Origin: Candidatus Coproplasma stercoravium
Lineage (GTDB): Bacteria > Bacillota > Clostridia > Christensenellales > Borkfalkiaceae
DNA: 42,680 nucleotides
Assembly: GCA_018713165.1 (NCBI GenBank)
Contig: DVFR01000038.1
Coordinates: 1 to 42,680 of the forward strand
Direction of reading: 5' to 3'
Positions 40,845 to 42,680 of the stretch are shown piece after piece. Both the position numbers and the translations under genes were made by a program. Within the stretch, counting starts at the first letter, position 1. Each line of letters starts with the position of its first letter. Below the pieces are notes generated by a model that did not search any database, was not told the origin of the DNA, and saw only the letters and a program-made list of their open reading frames with translations.

Positions 40845-41041
40845 CTCCCTTGTGTAAAGGGAGCTGGCATACGAAAGCGCAAGCGAGAGTATGACTGAGG
40901 GATTGTCATATTACTACGGCGCTTTGCGCCTACAATCCCCCCTTAATCCCCCCTTTACACAAGGGGGCACGGTGTGGGGCGCTCCATTTACACAAGGGGG
41001 GCTCTCAGGTAAAACATGCCTCCTTTACACAAAGGGGCTTG
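40845..41041. repeat. CCCTTGTGTAAAGGGG-type intergenic repeat array
   Basis: Fills most of the 479-bp gap 40708-41186. Starts with CTCCCTTGTGTAAAGGGAG, includes the inverse CCCTTTACACAAGGGGG near 40949 and two further TTTACACAAGGGG-like units (about 40988 and 41022), with GGATTG/CAATCC pairs between. Same family as 12961-13074. No coding frame. Confidence 0.78.
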
Positions 41042-41133
41042 TCTGCTGATTGCCCATATTACCTTTTTTTACTCATCGGCAAAAGCCTATCACTGAACCC
41101 ACGGACTATCCGGGGGGTTTCTTTATACAATAA

Positions 41134-41159
41134 AAAACGGCGGAGCGCTCCGCCGTTTT
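41134..41159. terminator. Terminator of the rplU-rpmA operon
   Basis: A perfect 13-bp stem (41134-41146 with 41147-41159) with A on the left and T on the right, 28 bp past the rpmA stop on the - strand. Confidence 0.85.
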
Positions 41160-41186
41160 AATTTTTTGGTTATGCCTTAAAAAGGT

Positions 41187-41462
41187 TTACTCTGCGGCGT
41201 AAACGGAAACCTGCTTTCCGTCTTTGCCAACCCTTTCGAACTTAACGGTGCCGTCGATGAGGGCGAAAAGCGTATCGTCCTTGCCGATGCCAACGTTGTT
41301 GCCGGGGTGGAACTTGGTGCCGCGCTGTCTTACGAGAATGTTGCCCGCAAGCACGAACTGACCGTCGGAACGCTTAACGCCGAGCCTCTTCGCCTCGCTG
41401 TCTCTGCCGTTGTGCGACGAACCCGTACCTTTTTTATGCGCGAATAAATTTAAAAATAACAT
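41187..41462 (-). CDS. rpmA: Ribosomal protein L27
   Basis: Large-subunit protein (91 residues) whose N-terminus reaches the peptidyl-transferase centre. [22 protein letters not shown] and [23 protein letters not shown] are the family signatures. The chain starts MLFLNLF before AHKKG: this matches the Firmicutes extension that the Prp protease removes after Phe, although two residues shorter than the S. aureus form. It lies 20 bp downstream of rplU on the - strand, with no prp gene between them, and is followed by a terminator, not obg. Confidence 0.96.
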   Translation of the reverse strand: MLFLNLFAHKKGTGSSHNGRDSEAKRLGVKRSDGQFVLAGNILVRQRGTKFHPGNNVGIGKDDTLFALIDGTVKFERVGKDGKQVSVYAAE

Positions 41463-41482
41463 ATTCTTTGCGTCCTCCCTGA

Positions 41483-41866
41483 TTATTCAGCCTTAGCTTC
41501 TGCAGGAGCTTCCTGCGCGGGCTCTTTGGCTGCCTTTTTAGCTCTCGCGGTCTTCTTTGCCGCGCCGCCGATAGCCGTAACCTTCACCTCGGTGAAGGGC
41601 TGCCTGTGACCCTGCTTCTTGCGTTCGTTCTTCTTGGCCTTGTACTTGAAGACGATTATCTTCTTGGCCTTGCCCTGTGCAACTACGGTAGCGGTAACCT
41701 TTGCGCCGTCAACTTCTGCGCCCACCTTGATGCCCTTTTCGTCTGCAACCATAATTACGGGGAATTCTACGGTGTCGCCTACGTTTGCGCTCAGCTTTTC
41801 AAGCTTAACGGTGTCGCCTTCGCTAACTCTGTACTGCTTGCTGCCGTTTTCAAAAATAGCGTACAT
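41483..41866 (-). CDS. rplU: Ribosomal protein L21
   Basis: Large-subunit protein of 127 residues. [18 protein letters not shown] and [28 protein letters not shown] are the family signatures. Usual length is about 103; the last ~25 residues form a tail rich in Ala, Lys, Glu and Pro. AGGAGG lies about 9 nt before the ATG. It heads the rplU-rpmA operon, with its promoter at 42018-41990 and a structured leader between. Confidence 0.96.
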   Translation of the reverse strand: MYAIFENGSKQYRVSEGDTVKLEKLSANVGDTVEFPVIMVADEKGIKVGAEVDGAKVTATVVAQGKAKKIIVFKYKAKKNERKKQGHRQPFTEVKVTAIGGAAKKTARAKKAAKEPAQEAPAEAKAE

Positions 41867-42018
41867 GGAAAAATTTTACCTCCTCTAACCAGTCTCGCCG
41901 GGATTTATGCGCGCAAAAAGCGTCGCGGGCGGCCACTTGAATAAATTTTGGCACTTAAAAAAGAGCCCGTCCCGAGCGGCTCGAAATATAATTTACCATA
42001 TGCGGCGGCCAAAGTCAA
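41867..42018 (-). promoter_or_regulatory. rplU promoter and possible L21 leader
   Basis: On the - strand TTGACT (42018-42013), 17 nt and TAAATT (41995-41990). The leader of about 115 nt begins with a GAGCC...GGGCTC hairpin (about 41983-41962) followed by a U-rich run, then further GC-rich pairing. Firmicutes rplU genes often carry an autoregulatory L21 leader, and this may be one. I could not match it to the known consensus by eye. Confidence 0.5.
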
Positions 42019-42126
42019 GCAAAAAAGCCTTGCTAAAAAAATTCTGCCCGTTTTGAATGCTTTAAAAAAGTGCGGGCGAATAAGGGGCGATTTTTTTGCG
42101 CATACTCCGTAAAAAAGGAGGACGGT

Positions 42127-42564
42127 ATGGAAAAAACAAAGAGCGACGGCGAGGTGCTCGCCGAAATTTACCGCAACGCGCAGCTCGCTTTGCAGTCGAT
42201 ATCCGACATCATGCCCGAGATTGACGACGTCGGCATAAAGGAGGAGGTCATGCGCGAACACGAGGAGTATGAGCACATATCCGGCAGGGCGGCGCAGCTC
42301 GCGCAGAAATTCAATATGGAGATAAAGGAGCCGAGTCCCGTGAAAAAGGCGATGATGTGGTCGGCGATAAAGATGAACACCGTTGCCGACAATTCCTCGC
42401 AGCACATCGCGCAGATGATGATAAAGGGCACCGTGACGGGCATAACCAGCCTTAAAACGACGCTTACCGACGCGGGCGAAATGGACGGGGAGATAAGGGA
42501 ACTTCTCACGCAGCTCATCGCCCTCGAAGAGGGATTCGAGCGCAGGCTCAAAAAATTTTTATAA
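42127..42564 (+). CDS. Small all-helical protein, ferritin-like (unknown role)
   Basis: About 145 residues, soluble, almost entirely helical, with several acidic residues spaced as EEVMREHEEYEHI (about 39-51), a pattern like DUF2383/ferritin-like four-helix bundles. The central part has the less polar KKAMMWSAIKMNTVADNSSQHIAQMM segment. AAGGAGG precedes the ATG by 5 nt; the frame is open further upstream without a better site. It is divergent from rplU. Metal binding is possible but not shown. It ends 116 bp before the window edge. Confidence 0.7.
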   Translation: MEKTKSDGEVLAEIYRNAQLALQSISDIMPEIDDVGIKEEVMREHEEYEHISGRAAQLAQKFNMEIKEPSPVKKAMMWSAIKMNTVADNSSQHIAQMMIKGTVTGITSLKTTLTDAGEMDGEIRELLTQLIALEEGFERRLKKFL

Positions 42565-42680
42565 TTTAAAATGTTTTCGGCTTGCCGCATAAAACGCGGG
42601 CGACGGCAGCAGTAAATTCAGATACGGAAAATTGAAGCGGCAATAAATTAACGCGCGGCGCGGGGGCAAAGTTTGCCCCC

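Noticed and set aside
1-42680. Prophage, integrase, insertion-sequence transposase, tRNA or rRNA genes
   Set aside because: None could be supported on either strand; the repeats present have no transposase of their own in this window.

Overview
The window looks like chromosome from an anaerobic, pectin-using member of the Firmicutes (Clostridia), perhaps an uncultured gut lineage. The signs are AGGAGG-type ribosome binding sites, ribosomal protein L27 with the Firmicutes-type cleavable N-terminal extension, Gram-positive-style lipoprotein signals, LplB/YtcP-type sugar permeases with MsmX/UgpC-type ATPases, and a complete uronate pathway. The base composition is near 50% GC. The assignment to Clostridia is inference; no rRNA or tRNA gene was seen.

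Layout. 1-1050: a tandem-HTH XRE regulator facing a small unknown gene. 1226-6917: two MATE efflux proteins, a P-loop kinase-like protein that seems to start at CTG, a GNAT acetyltransferase and an AraC regulator. 7214-20649: the uronate region, all on the + strand: CE4-like deacetylase, kduD, a KDPG aldolase fused to a VOC domain, kdgK, a TIM-barrel isomerase-like protein, kduI, a lone MsmX-type ATPase, and the overlapping uxaB-uxaA-uxaC operon. 21063-23166: a YitT membrane protein with a predicted leaderless mRNA, and a cytoplasmic pectin methylesterase on the - strand. 23338-33318: an S-component-like membrane protein, two sugar permeases, a 916-residue binding lipoprotein, and four small four-helix membrane proteins interleaved with a second MsmX-type ATPase. 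33557-36245: GH28 and GH105 enzymes without signal peptides. 36523-42564: a cysteine-rich repeat lipoprotein, an AraC regulator, a methyltransferase, a GNAT, rpmA and rplU, and a helical protein of unknown role.

How it fits together. The ABC importer probably brings in pectin oligomers. CE8, GH28 and GH105, and perhaps the deacetylase, lack export signals and so should trim them inside the cell. Saturated galacturonate passes through UxaC, UxaB and UxaA. Unsaturated uronate passes through KduI and KduD. Both routes meet at 2-keto-3-deoxygluconate, which KdgK phosphorylates and the aldolase splits to pyruvate and glyceraldehyde 3-phosphate. No pectate lyase gene lies in the window.

The most unusual content is between the genes. 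The region 3.9-20.8 kb carries several families of structured repeats: a 113-bp element after eda, kduI and uxaC, a ~170-bp element just before the deacetylase, kdgK and kduI genes, and smaller modules. Copies differ in stem sequence but keep base pairing by matched changes in both arms. A short motif centred on TGCGGGGCAATT is also scattered through intergenic DNA. These elements, and the multi-membrane-protein ABC cluster, are the best candidates for something not yet described.
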